A stretch of 64,000 nt of DNA from Aplidium turbinatum (taxonomy: Eukaryota > Chordata > Ascidiacea > Aplousobranchia > Polyclinidae): assembly GCA_918807975.1 (NCBI GenBank), contig OU964932.1:4402001-4466000 (forward strand). Reading direction: 5' to 3'. Positions 11,144 to 21,132 of the stretch are shown here, in pieces. Position 1 is the first letter of the stretch; each line of letters starts with the position of its first letter. The position numbers and the translations under genes were made by a program. The notes under the pieces are model-generated. The model ran no database searches and was not told the origin of the DNA. It was given only the letters and a program-made list of their open reading frames with translations.

Positions 11144-11630
11144 CAGAGATGTACGTATACGCCGCAAATTCTAAGTGTTTACGCTAACGCTTGCGGCCAC
11201 ATTTTTTTGGATAGTTGCGCTTGAGCCTACGCCGTAAAGTTTTCGCGGTTTTTTAGCGCATAGCGTCAACGCATACTTTCTAATGTATTTTTTTCGCTAG
11301 AACACGCCAATACCTTCCAGCGCTGCAGTTGAAAGAATGTTTTCAATGGGCAAAGACATATTGGAACCAAAACACAGCAAAATGTCAGATGAACACTTTC
11401 AGATGCTTGTGTTTCTTCGTGGAAATTCAAAATAAAACTTGTTTGTTTCGAGTGGTTGATACCGTGTGAATGTTTGGCACCTAGCAAACAAAATTAGTTT
11501 ACGCTAGTGTATGCGCTGACGCCGCCAACTTTTTTTTACAAGTTACGTTGACGCATACGGCGTATGTTTTTTCGAACGTTAGTGTTTACGCTGACGGCGT
11601 CAATATTTTTTGAATGCGCGTACATCACTG
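11144..11630 (+). mobile_element. hAT transposon with deleted interior, 8-bp target duplication
   Basis: The ends CAGAGATGTACG and CGTACATCACTG are inverted and are flanked by AGTATTTT at 11136-11143 and 11631-11638. The subterminal regions contain many copies of ACGCTGACG/GACGCC-type words, which could be transposase-binding repeats. The only coding remnant is the last exon of the transposase (11301-11435). Confidence 0.88.
11301..11435 (+). pseudogene. hAT transposase C-terminal (hATC) dimerisation domain remnant
   Basis: Forty-four codons ending in TAA read NTPIPSSAAVERMFSMGKDI, then EPKHSKMSDEHFQMLVFLRG. This is the canonical hATC motif (PxSSAxxERxFS...L). The sequence just 5' (TTTTTTTCGCTAG) looks like a splice acceptor, so this may be the intact terminal exon of the ancestral transposase. 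All catalytic parts are missing from this internally deleted copy. AATAAA overlaps the stop. Confidence 0.85.
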
Positions 11631-12574
11631 AGTATTTTCAAGGCTCATTTCACATCATAGCTAATCTCCATTAACAATGAAGTTTATTAAGTTAATTGTT
11701 AACGAGGCTAATTGAGTGAGCAGTGTTTACTTTGGGATATTCCATTACTCTATTATTTTTTGTGGGACACAAAAAACTTTTCATCCCTTTAATCCACTTC
11801 TGAAACTACATGCCCAAGGTTGCTGGATATGTGAATAAAATGTTGCTGAACGAACAAAGCGAGCGACAAAATTTTGCAAAAATAACTCAGAAAAAAATAC
11901 ATGTTATAATTATGTTACACGTAAAATTACCAGCCGAAAAACGCTGTACAAACTAAATATGCGTGGGCCTCTAGACGTAAGGAAGCGCCCAGCTGAGGGT
12001 TTGGAAAAGAGTAAATAATGCCTTGCATGATTTGTGCTGTAGGCCTACCAAGCTTTTGTAGCAGCTCAATTTTTAAACACCCAAAAAACATTGAACAAAC
12101 CAAAATGAGTGCGCTTCTAAACACCCGTCGGCTCCCACAGCCTGGGGGACACGGGAAGGGATTAACACGACCCTGATCCTGCATTACCATTTTATGTTTC
12201 TTTCATGCGCATAATGAGACCAAATTCCTGCGATCTCGATATGAAAGAAAACAATTTTTTTTTGTTCAAATAAAACCAAACTTTTGTTCAAAAATGTTTC
12301 AACCTAACGCTAAAGTTGGTCGTGTTGCTCGTTGTTAAAACTGTTGCCAACTAAAAAATAGGCTAAGTACTAGCACAAGCAGGCGGCTATTTAAGCCGAT
12401 GGTGAGGCTGGGTTTGCAATAACCTATACATTTGCTGCAGCTATGCTAGGCTTATAAACAACAAAGGCAAGAGAAAGATTTATAAGTTTCGATACTAGCT
12501 ACACAAATTTTTACTCTTTTGTTTCGTCATAAATTATTTCTTGGTTATAATCGTTATATGACAATAAAGAAACG

Positions 12575-12857
12575 ATCAAAAGTGAGAAAAACCGAAAAAG
12601 ATATGAAGGTTTTAAACATTCAGTGACTTTTATTTGTTTAATATGTAAAAAAAATGTTTGGACTAGTTGTGCTGATATTTCCCTGCTACTGTAATATTTT
12701 TGTTTTGATTCAGTTGTGCTGATGACTCCTAATGGAAGAAAACCGGTTCCACAACATAAATTAAATTAAAAATTTTTTTGAAATGCTATTGTGAGTGTTA
12801 ACCTGTTCAAATGGTTTAAGGTTTAAACTTGAGAAAAAAACTATTGATTTGTGTTCC
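12575..12857 (+). mobile_element. Short hammerhead-bearing retroelement, single-arm copy
   Basis: A 283-bp unit is flanked on both sides by the exact 13-bp direct repeat CAATAAAGAAACG (12562-12574 and 12858-12870), read as a target-site duplication. Its sequence parallels one arm of the snap-back element at 35114-35936: it shares TCAAAAGTGAG at one terminus, CATTCAGTGACTTTTATT, the hammerhead motif, GTGAGTGTTAACCTG and CTATTGATTT near the other end. It has no coding capacity. Duplication length and ribozyme content point to reverse transcription rather than a cut-and-paste transposon. This is inference. Confidence 0.7.
12713..12755 (+). ncRNA. Hammerhead-ribozyme-like motif
   Basis: In order: stem I 5' strand GUUGUG (12713-12718); core CUGAUGA (12719-12725); a three-pair stem II UCC/GGA closed by UAAU, with unpaired C and A where the usual G-C closing pair is expected; GAA (12738-12740); self-complementary AACCGGUU (stem III, able to pair only between two molecules or two copies); C as the cleavage-site base; and CACAAC completing stem I. 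A second GUUGUGCUGAU stands 47 bases upstream, perhaps a decayed tandem unit. Confidence 0.75.
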
Positions 12858-12974
12858 CAATAAAGAAACGTTTTCACTAACTCGATGTACACAAAATTAT
12901 TAATAAGTTGCGTTGGTAAAGAAGAATAGAGGATAATGCATTACATAAAGCCATTTTGTTTTTGTCGGTCGCAT

Positions 12975-13130
12975 CCAGGCTTAACACTGGAGATTAAAGA
13001 TTTAGATTAAGTGGACGGAAAGCAAGGAAGCCAATCTTAATGTCCACCTTCAAGCTTGCCTGTGTTCTGCCAAAAACACAGCCGCATACTTTTGAGCGGT
13101 GTCGAACCGTCGTCCTGTCGAGTGTCGTTC
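12975..13130 (-). repeat. SINE family B copy
   Basis: Similar to segments at 16405, 26424 and 30133: TTAAGTGGACGGAAAG, GGAAGCCAATCTT, TGTCCACCTTCA, ACACAGCCGCAT and GGTGTCGAACCGTCG. Read on the minus strand it has a B-box GGTTCGACACC followed by GCGGCTGTGTTTTTGGCA, close to the TGTCTTTGGCAAGACA core shared by many animal tRNA-derived SINEs. All four longer copies have the same orientation in this window. Confidence 0.65.
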
Positions 13131-13375
13131 CAGGGCTTTACAATTTGCAATATTTACTTCAGTCCGCCCAGATAGCTCAATTGGTTAGCGCGTCACTTCT
13201 GGAGCGAAGAAGCTTCAAGATCAAGCGGCGCTGGTTCGACTCTCGGGGTGTGCGCTTGAGCAACGCACGTTAAGGACTGCTCTCCATTCAGCGGCATCTA
13301 ATGGACGGAATAGTTCCCCGGCAACAAGACTTCAACAATCAGAAACTTCACTCTGTTAATCTCGGTGACCGGGCC

Positions 13376-13741
13376 ACGAGATTTCTGTCTCATTTGCATA
13401 TTTTGGTAAAAGTTTGTATTAAAACCGTGTGAATGCAACAGTTTCTCGTTGGCACGGTTGGTTCAGTGGTTTCATATTCTGTCTAATGATCGTGAGAACG
13501 AGGGTTCGACGCCCGTCGAAGTCAAACTTCTTTTCTTTAAATTAATTTTTGCGATGCACAAGAGCTTTTAAAAAAAGTAGGGTTAGGGAAAGCTTATATT
13601 TTATTATCATTGCAGAATTTCATTGGCAAATAGTTATTTTGCAATCTGAATCAACCAATCTCTCCAAACACTTTCGGAAAATCTTACTTTTAGAGTGATT
13701 AGAATCAATGAGACAGAAATCTCGTGGGAAAAAAATTTCGC
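13376..13741. mobile_element. Insertion with 9-bp target duplication inside a SINE
   Basis: It is flanked by GACCGGGCC at 13367-13375 and 13742-13750, and uninterrupted SINE copies have this sequence only once. Near the edges lie inverted 19-mers beginning CACGAGATTTC (13375-13393) and its complement (13708-13726), the right one followed by 15 further bases. Nine-base duplications suggest a Mutator-like origin. The interior holds a tRNA-like block (about 13450-13528, GGTTGGTTCAGTGG and GGGTTCGACGCCC) that does not fold as a functional tRNA. Confidence 0.65.
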
Positions 13742-13777
13742 GACCGGGCCTGCGTCAGTGGTTCAAAGCCTCTACAA

Positions 13778-14557
13778 CAGTGGTTCCCAACCTTTTTGAC
13801 CTTGCGGCACCCTATCAAAGAGATAAATAGTTTGCAGCACCCTGGCAAAACTGGATCAATTTTATGAGGTTTCTGTATTTCAAATAACTGTATGAAATGA
13901 CACAGAATGAGTTGTACAGTAGCCTATAGTGTGCATAAATAAATGTATTTATTTAAAAGTCAGTGTGAAATTTGGGCTTGACTTCTTGCACAAAGCCCCT
14001 TAATATCTGGGGGCACATTCGATAAAGCCACCCGCATTTCTTCCTCCACTATAAGCAGTCGTTCTCGTTTTTTAGTTTTTATGTTCGTTAATACGGAAAG
14101 TCCACTTTCACATAGGTATGACGTGGAAAACTGCAGCAAGCAAAAGCTTATAATAGCTTTCTTTCCAAAGCAAGGATATTCATTTTGAATTTTTATCCAG
14201 AACTCGTCGAGAGGCAACTGCTTATGCATAAGCTTAAAATTTTCATTGTTACGAATGTCAATTAATTCTTCTTCTTTAAGATTCAAAACAATATGAGAGT
14301 CCAATAAAAATCGATTTCTTGATTTCTTCGCAAAATAAAATCATGAAACCTGGCAATAATGATGAGTTTCAAACGTTTTTATGGAAAGAACAGCAACGAG
14401 TCAAAATATCTTTCACGCTGTTTTTCCTGGGCGAGAAAACAAAGGCATACCACAGATTATGGGCCGCAGTATTGCTATATCTCAATTTTCTCGCGGCACC
14501 TTTGAGCATGGAAATTGGCACCCCAGGGTGCCGCGGCACCCCGGTTGGGAACCACTG
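13778..14557 (-). mobile_element. hAT transposon, internally deleted, with 8-bp target duplication
   Basis: The termini are CAGTGGTTCCCAACC and GGTTGGGAACCACTG, flanked by CTCTACAA at 13770-13777 and 14558-14565. GCGGCACCC motifs flank each terminus. It carries the 3' part of a transposase frame on the minus strand (13960-14304). It interrupts the same SINE as the neighbouring 366-bp insertion. Confidence 0.92.
13960..14304 (-). pseudogene. hAT transposase C-terminal remnant (ZBED5/FAM200-like)
   Basis: The 114-codon open frame includes LPLDEFWIKIQNEYPCFGKK, LLQFSTSYLCESGLSVLTNI, KTKKRERL and EEEMRVALSNVPP. This is the conserved C-terminal hATC region of the ZBED5/SCAND3/FAM200 transposase group (FPTSYxCExxFSxLxxIKxKxRxxL). 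The N-terminal BED finger and catalytic core are absent. The frame is uninterrupted over this length, so the copy is not very old. Confidence 0.85.
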
Positions 14558-14984
14558 CTCTACAAGTATGCGAAACTGCCAGGATTACGCTCTGCAAGAA
14601 GCTTTCCCAGTCCGAGGATAAATATTCAATCAATCAATCAATCAATCAGTGGTTCACAACATGGAGCATTTCTTTCTGTATGTCTTGTTTGATAAAACAA
14701 AAGTTTGGATTCTTTCTATTAATCATCTACAACCATGGTAATAAAGCGACGGAGCTTCAATCATCTTCACAGGCACAAATGTCAACTATTTGTGAAGCTT
14801 TTTTGAGATGCTATGTGGGTTTTTAACTGTAAACCCATTGTTCACAATAAAATAATAATGATAATGGCATGGTTTTGTATTTGTCTTTCTGCATCAGCTA
14901 AGGTTTGTCCCCATATCATTTCTCTACTTACCCTTGCAGCAAAACCAAAAAAATAATCGGAAACCGTTTCAATTCTTTGGTATT

Positions 14985-15062
14985 GCTCGACCTGGAATCG
15001 AACCTATACCTACCAGCACTAGAGTGGCAGGCAATAACCACAGACATTCAGCTGGTTAAAAC
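14985..15062 (-). repeat. tRNA-derived SINE-like fragment (family C)
   Basis: On the minus strand a B-box GGTTCGATTCCAGG follows an A-box-like CAGCTGAATGTCTGTGG. It is similar to 8655-8732. The arms do not pair as in a real tRNA. Confidence 0.45.
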
Positions 15063-15185
15063 TGCATTCAATTCCATATCTGGCAGTGAGCTACTGTAAA
15101 TACAAAAGTTCGAACCTGTTACTTTTCGATAAATGAACGGATTCGTTACCACTGCTTTAATACATATTTAGTACCATTTTTATAT

Positions 15186-15260
15186 GATTCGACAGGGCAT
15201 TGAACCAATATTTAGAGACTCGGAGACGGGCAATTACTCATCTCAAGCAATTACAAGGCC
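15186..15260 (-). repeat. tRNA-like fragment
   Basis: On the minus strand GGTTCAATGCCCTGTCGAAT resembles a T-arm and B-box, preceded by a run reminiscent of an anticodon arm. It is degenerate. It is placed between a SINE-like fragment and the true tRNA gene. Confidence 0.3.
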
Positions 15261-15425
15261 ACGAAGCCGGTTGCGCACAGCACGAAAACCCCTAAACAAA
15301 GCACTCATGAAGAACTTGCTGTCATTCTGACGATGATTACCTGAAAATTCTTCGGCAATCCGATCGTCAACGTGCTATTGCAGACGTATTCATATTTTCA
15401 ACTCAAAATTGGCACAAAAGCAGAT

Positions 15426-15498
15426 GGCTCCTGGCGGGACTCGAACCCGCAATCTCCGGTTTAGGAGACCGGCGCCTTCTCCTTTAGGCCACAGGAGC
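15426..15498 (-). tRNA. tRNA-Arg (anticodon CCT)
   Basis: Read on the minus strand the molecule starts GCTCCTG and ends CAGGAGC, a perfect seven-pair acceptor stem. The D-arm contains GCC...GGC, the anticodon stem is CCGGT/ACCGG around the loop CTCCTAA (anticodon CCT, reading AGG), and the T-arm is GCGGG-TTCGAGT-CCCGC. Both internal promoter boxes are intact. A run of four T (15416-15419 as A on the plus strand) lies just beyond the 3' end as a Pol III terminator. No intron is seen. It appears functional and unrelated to the SINEs. Confidence 0.95.
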
Positions 15499-16404
15499 AC
15501 AGGAAAAACGAATGATACAGTGAATAGATATTCTACATGTTGCTTGAGACGCAAAGAGTGCTTAATATTTTATGAATCCAATCAATACATCGAACAAGAG
15601 GTTCCAATCCCGATAATACGTTTTTCCCTAGTGACGTCTTCAGTCACGTGACGTAACCTGATTGCATCATTGCCTAAAGGTCTTCTGTACATAAGCTGAT
15701 GAAAATAGCACAAAATTGATCACATTAAATGTCTGTGCCATGAAAACGTTGTTCTATGTTCCTTTGGCACGTTGTGATAAGTAGGCTACTGATGTTTTTA
15801 CACAATTTTTTCTGCTGGAACACTTTACGTGTGATTGTCATTAGATGGGCATTCTCACAATACAAGGGATGATCGTATGGTTTTTGTTTTCCTTTTTGCA
15901 GTTAAGAACTAAGAATAAACAAATAATCAGAATTATATATGCACACTCCATTTCCATATCATTGAAATTGTTGTGTTGAAAAGTTCCACAACTGCCTTTT
16001 GCGCCATCATGTGTTCAAATATACTTTTTCAACAGCCCGCTATACATCGCTAAAAGGCTATTGAACTGATGGCACACCTGGCGTAAAGTCAAAGTTGTAT
16101 GCTGCAGTGGTCTATAATAAATAACCATTTAGCTTATTTGCCATCAGATTGCAGTAGTTTCGAGCATGTAAAGCGAAAAGGCCAACAGGTCTGTTTGAAA
16201 CAAAGATAGCCTAACTACAGCAACATTGCAAAAATTTTCTTTTCGAAAGGAAAACATATGCCGATTTTGAAAGAGATAAATCGTCAATTCAAAGGCTTTC
16301 TTCAATCTGTAAATTTTCTTTTCAACTACCAGGCTTGCGCCTGAATCAGGCAAGAAATACTTTTTGAAAATGTGTCAATGTTTTTGTCGTATTGTCACTC
16401 TCCC

Positions 16405-16560
16405 CTCGTGATGGAAGATTCAGATTAAGTGGACAGGAAAAAAAAGAAGCCAATCTTCGTGACCACCTTCAGGCTTGTCATAATGCGTTCTTTTCAGAAG
16501 ATATTAGCTTGTTTTTGGGCGGTGTCGAACCAGAGCCCAACCGTCGTACTGGGACTCTCA
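16405..16560 (-). repeat. SINE family B copy
   Basis: Shares AGATTAAGTGGACAGG, GAAGCCAATCTT, ACCACCTTCAGGCTTG and GGTGTCGAACC with the copies at 12975, 26424 and 30133. A family A SINE follows about 250 bases downstream, the same order as at 13 kb, so the two may have been copied together or may target similar sites. Confidence 0.6.
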
Positions 16561-16815
16561 CTATCCGACTATCTTGCTGACGTCATAATGGACCAATTAA
16601 ACAACCTTGCAAGATTTCAATATAAATTTTTTTGGAATTTTCCGAAATAAGACAAATTTTTGTTTTATAGAGCAGAAATTTTTTGTTATGACTTTGCTGT
16701 CTTCATAAAAAAACTTTATAAATTTTTCTAAAGCTTCTCAGTAACCTTCAATAAACATGTCCTAGTGTGAACATTGGATTTATCTTGTATCTTTTTTACA
16801 AAAAGTACATGGAAC

Positions 16816-17156
16816 GTCCAACCCGATAGCTCAGTTGGTTAGCGCGTGACTTTGTGAAAGAAGAAGCTGCAAAATCAAGCGGCGCTGGTTCGACTCTCGG
16901 GGTGTGCGTTTGAGCAACGCATTCTTAAGACTGCTCTTCTTTCAGCGACACCTTATGGTTGGAAAAATTTTCCAGCAACAATATTTCAACAATCGGAAAC
17001 ATCTGTTTCCGATTGTTGAAATGAGACACTCTGTCAATCTCGGTAACCGGTCATGAGTCAAGAGCCTCTACAAGTATGCGAAACTACCAAGAATAACCTA
17101 TCAAGGCTTTGTCAGATGTCAGTCTGAGGATAAAGATTCAAAACCAAGACCAAGCC
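16816..17156 (+). repeat. SINE family A copy, complete
   Basis: It has a tRNA-like head (CCCGATAGCTCAGTTGGTTA, CTGGTTCGACTCTCGG), a body with GACTGCTCTTCTTTCAG, AACAATCGGAAAC and CAATCTCGGTAACCGG, then CTCTACAAGTATGCGAAACT, ending GAGGATAAAGATTCAAAACC. At about 340 bp it supplies the uninterrupted template for the split copy at 13164. It contains an extra local inverted duplication at 16983-17022. Confidence 0.8.
16983..17022. repeat. Perfect 18-bp inverted repeat inside SINE
   Basis: ATTTCAACAATCGGAAAC at 16983-17000 is followed after four bases by its exact complement at 17005-17022. Other family A copies have only the left arm, so the right arm arose by a local inverted duplication in this copy. 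Confidence 0.9.
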
Positions 17157-18129
17157 AAATGAAAAGAATCCAGGCATGATATGTTTTTACATCCAGACTT
17201 CAAAATGACTTACATTCAACATTCCTGTTCCAAACAAGAAGAACTTAAACTTCAAGGTTTGTTCAATGAATCGTGACTGGCTTTGCAGTCACGTGACGTG
17301 TAAGATCACAACCCTGATCAGAGCCTCGGCACAATGTACGTCATGGGAAAGGAAAATGTCTTGTTTCACACCAAAGGTGCATGGGAGGTAGAGCCTGAGT
17401 CATTCATGCATGACGTGATATAAACAAAAAGATGTGAAAAGGGTTGTCGATGTGAATTGGGAAACCCTGGTGACTATTATGATTGCATAATGAACCCAGA
17501 TACCAAATCAACCATTTGTTTCATTGCATCGTCTGCAGACGTGGAACCAATGCAAAAAAAGCGGTTGATATGCTGTTTGGGAAGCACCTTGGTGAATTAA
17601 AGACCGTGTTAGATACTGCAAAATTAAAACAAAAGCCCTTTGAAAACGTTTGACCTAAACTTCTGTTGTTGCAACAAATTAAGCAATTTTCTCTTCCGCC
17701 AGTTATAGGTTACAATGTCTTGACAAAGTAGCCTACTGTTAAAGCAACAAAATTTAGTGTTGTTTTCATTCTTTCCTTGATCTCGGAAGCTATTTTATTT
17801 TTAAAAGTTGGAAAGCTAATTTTTGACTTTAAATTTTTATTTGTTTTGTCAGAGAGGTCACATTTCAAAACGTCACCTTTAACGGTTTAACCTCAGATTG
17901 ACTTCCAGCAACAAATCGCGTTGCTTAGAGGCACTGAAAGCAGTACTCCTATCAATCAAGGTTTTGAAAAAAATTTTGTGGACCTTTATAAAATTTGCGT
18001 TCTATAACCTTTTTTACGTTTAGCTTTCGAATAACATAAAAGGAAAAAACGTTTCGTTTCAAGTTGACAAACCAAAGAACGTCTCTTGCATAAATAATAA
18101 TAAATCTCTTGCGATTGATTGGTTTTTGA
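17157..18129. other. No gene recognised
   Basis: AT-rich sequence. The only structure noticed is a CTGCAG-centred imperfect palindrome near 17529-17540 (CGTCTGCAGACG), possibly a decayed member of the CTGCAG-centred hairpin family seen at 40070 and 55546. Confidence 0.5.
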
Positions 18130-18316
18130 AAGTTTGGTTGGTATCTTGATGAATTGATTGTGGTCATCTTTGTCGTTGGACTGTGAACGCTTCTTTGAAA
18201 GCTTAATCCTGGCAGTGTCGCATACTTGCAGATGTAGAGGCTTTGAACCCCTGACGAAGGCTCAGCCACCGAGATTGGCAGATTGAAGTTTCCGCTTCTT
18301 ATTGAAGTGTTGTTGT
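18130..18316 (-). repeat. SINE family A fragment, reverse orientation
   Basis: On the minus strand it carries AACACTTCAATAAGAAGCGG, CCAATCTCGGTGGCTGAGCC, GGTTCAAAGCCTCTAC, GCAAGTATGCGACACTGCC and AAGCTTTCAAAGAAGC, which is the 3' half of the family A body including the junctions that are interrupted at 13 kb. The tRNA-like head is missing. Confidence 0.7.
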
Positions 18317-18599
18317 CTGTAAGTTATTCCATTTCCATCCATTTTGTGTTGCTGAATGCAGAGTAGTCCTTGAACGCGCAACTGGACAATGCATATTCTT
18401 TGTGACTTTAGTACCCCAGATTGGTGTGTTTCCAAATTTAAAAACATTTTTTGTGTGTCTTATGCCGACAGTCAAATACAACTGAACAATAAATTTTGTG
18501 CTAAACGTTATATAACGATATGATTATATAATAAGATAAAAGTTGTCCCAAATTTTGTTCAGAGCATTGAATAATTAGAAGTTAAAATTCTGGTAAGAG

Positions 18600-18712
18600 C
18601 CTACTCGGCTTTCGCCGCTAACGAGAGTAGAGTGACTAGTTCCTTTCACTCGGCAACCTTTCTTCAGCAACTACGCCCACCCAATTTATTACACCCTGGG
18701 TAGAGATGAGCA
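18600..18712 (-). repeat. SINE family D fragment, reverse orientation
   Basis: On the minus strand it parallels the body of the SINE at 40744: CTCTACCCAGGGTGTAATAA, GGGCGTAGTTGCTGAAG, GAAAGGAACT and CTACTCTCGTTAG. The tRNA-like head is absent. Confidence 0.7.
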
Positions 18713-18910
18713 CAATTACAGAAGAACTTTGCCATAGCCAGCGTGCCACGAAAGAGTGTAATAGTCACCAAGTTAACTGCCCCCCAAATGATGAACATCT
18801 GGATGACGGAAACAAGAAAATAGAAGAGACAGTTTTGGTGAATAAATTTTTCAAATATTCCACTTAGTTTCGTGTCCATGTGGTCATGACTGATGTGGAA
18901 CTAAGAGCCT

Positions 18911-19119
18911 TTGGAAGATTACTCAGAATTTGGAGGATTACTTAAAATCTTGAGGATCGTTCCGAACTTGGAGGATCACTCAGAATTTGCAGGATTGTTC
19001 AAAATTTGGAAGATCACTCAGAATTCGGAGGATCACTCAGAATTTGAAGGATCACTCAGAAATCAGAGGATCACTCAGGATTCGGAGGATAACTCAGGAT
19101 TCGGAGGATCACTCAGAAG
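18911..19119 (+). repeat. 19-bp minisatellite, about 11 units
   Basis: The consensus unit is close to GGAGGATCACTCAGAATTT. Because 19 is not a multiple of three, the array reads through all three phases, yet it stays open, giving an apparent 57-bp super-unit of 19 residues (EDHSEF, GGSLRN and QRITQDS types). This is a by-product of a stop-free unit, and no flanking exon supports translation. Units diverge most at the 5' end. Confidence 0.85.
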
Positions 19120-19261
19120 CGTTTCCAATTCAATAGCGCAGCGGTCACCAGACGATAACATATTGTTGAGCTTGTGTTTTCAACAAAAAGGGCAGCTTAA
19201 CGGTCAGTCAGTTACAGTAGAACCCACCAAAGCGTATTGCAAAGCAGGCTTATGTTTTTAA

Positions 19262-20489
19262 AACAAGCAAAGCCAATTTGATCAACCAACATCTCCAAAA
19301 TAAGTCTATAGAAGTTTTTCAAGAGTTGTCTTATTAGTCAAAGCGCACCGAACTCTTTATAGTACAATTTTCTTCTGTGAATTGTGACTTACAAAAGCTT
19401 AAATTTCATTAGATGGTGGGACTAGATAATACAAAATATTTACAAATCTATTTCACTTTAAAAGCCACTGGACTGTGAAGAACCAGAATAGCAGATTTAA
19501 CGGTAATTGGCCACTGCTTCAAAGTAGGCCTAATAATTTGCTCAAGCATTCTGTTCTGTTTTAAATTTACATATATTTTTCAAAAATCTAATCATTTATT
19601 TTTTCTTGTCTCAAATTACTACTGAAAACTGGTAATATGAAAAAAATGTAAGATATTTAAAAACAAATGCTTCACGTCGTATATACAATGATTGGTGAAG
19701 AAGATAAAGCATAGGCTAAGCCTATTGAATTAAACAAAAATTGCAAACAATTTGTTTTATTTTAGTAAAAATAAAAAATAGGTCAGTTTGATTTTGTTCT
19801 CGGCCTATGCTAAAGCAACAGTGGGATTGAATGCTTCAAACTTCGCTGGCTTAAAGCATTTAAGCTTCCAGTTGCTTAATTTGTAATTTGACACCAGCTT
19901 TAAAATACCACTACTTACCCCCACTTAGCCCCACAACAGCTCGACTGTGGGAATTTGAGTAGGTAATGACATTGTCTCAATGAGGTCCCATAAAATGGCG
20001 CCACCGATGCCCCAAAACGATAACCTGTAAAGTCATGACGTCATCACATCTTTCAGCTCCCCTGAAATAATCAAACTTGTAAAACGTTAATTTTTGCAGA
20101 CATTTTGCACAGTTTATGTTTATTTGCAGTGCAAAAGGGCTGCCAGCCGATCATAGTATGAGACAATACTGTTAAATACTTTGCAAGCTGATTGCAAACT
20201 TGGCACAAAGATAAAGAAATTAATCTACGATTGCCTATTATGCTGTTGGTGATTGCTGAAAATAGCATTTATCTTGTTTGGAAACTTTTTTGCAACAATG
20301 TTGTTGCCAAAAAGAATCGACTAAAGTTGTAGTTTTACTGCAATGTTTTTTATGCATGTATTTAAACAGCATATTTTTTTGCTTTACTATTTCAATCTTT
20401 TTGATTTCATTATCTCAAAAGCATCAACATTCAATAAGTTTAATCATAGAAATTAATATCACGTCAACCACATGGACAAAGCTATCTCG
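19262..20489. other. No gene recognised
   Basis: AT-rich sequence with no tandem repeat, tRNA-like promoter or coding pattern that I can support. Confidence 0.6.
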
Positions 20490-20600
20490 TTTGCTCAATG
20501 CAGATTTTGTGGTTTTGAGCTAACGTTGTTCAGTCGTCGTTCTGAAGGTTGCTGGTTCGATCCCCATGGTGAGCATACGGTAGTGTCTTGACAAAGCATT
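20490..20600 (+). repeat. tRNA-derived SINE-like fragment
   Basis: GTTGCTGGTTCGATCCCC supplies a B-box and is followed by GTAGTGTCTTGACAAAGCA, close to the conserved TGTCTTGGGCAAGACACT core of many animal SINEs and of family B here. The head is degenerate and the tail undefined. Confidence 0.45.
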
Positions 20601-21132
20601 AAATAATATTCTTAGAGATGAAACAAACATTAATAATTCACTCTCACATCCACGTTTCTCAGTCTTAAACTACCAGCTAGAATACCATAAAAATGAGTTC
20701 ACAAAAAGTTATTGCGGCTTGCTATAACAAAATATAAATATGTTAATTTTGTTTTATTTATCCATTAAATTAAGATGAGTTGCAACTTTATTTTTATTTA
20801 AAGCCTGCGTGACATGCTGTTATTCGACATAGAGTCATGTTTTCTCAATATCAGGGTTAAAAAAAAATTGCGAAATGTGATGATATATTTCAAGCTGCTA
20901 CGATTAAATATTGTCTCTTTTGTCATAAAAAAGATTTTCCCACCGACCCCAAGTCATTGAATTAAACCAAACAGACTTAAATGTCATCTGTCTGAGATCT
21001 GTGCAGTTATTAAAAGTAAAAGATAAAAAGTAAAATAAATCTAAAAATAGGTTGAGAATTTGTTTCTTTTTTGTGGCGAGTATAAAAGATTTGAATTTTA
21101 ACATGAACGTTTTTGCAGCCAGTTTAGATTCG

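Larger units (their letters stand above)
13164..14649 (+). repeat. SINE family A copy, split by two nested insertions
   Basis: The head resembles a tRNA (GATAGCTCAATTGGTTAGCG as A-box region, CTGGTTCGACTCTCGG as B-box), followed by a body with AAGGACTGCTCTCCATTCAG and TCTCGGTGACCGGG. The body resumes after each insertion (13751-13777 and 14566 onward) and ends in a (CAAT)n tail. Copies at 16816, 59050 and 18130 show the uninterrupted order, which confirms that 13376-13741 and 13778-14557 are insertions. Reconstructed length is about 340 bp. Confidence 0.85.

Noticed and set aside
13450-13528. Possible tRNA gene inside the 366-bp insert
   Set aside because: Promoter-like boxes are present, but the acceptor and anticodon stems do not pair properly; treated as tRNA-like only.
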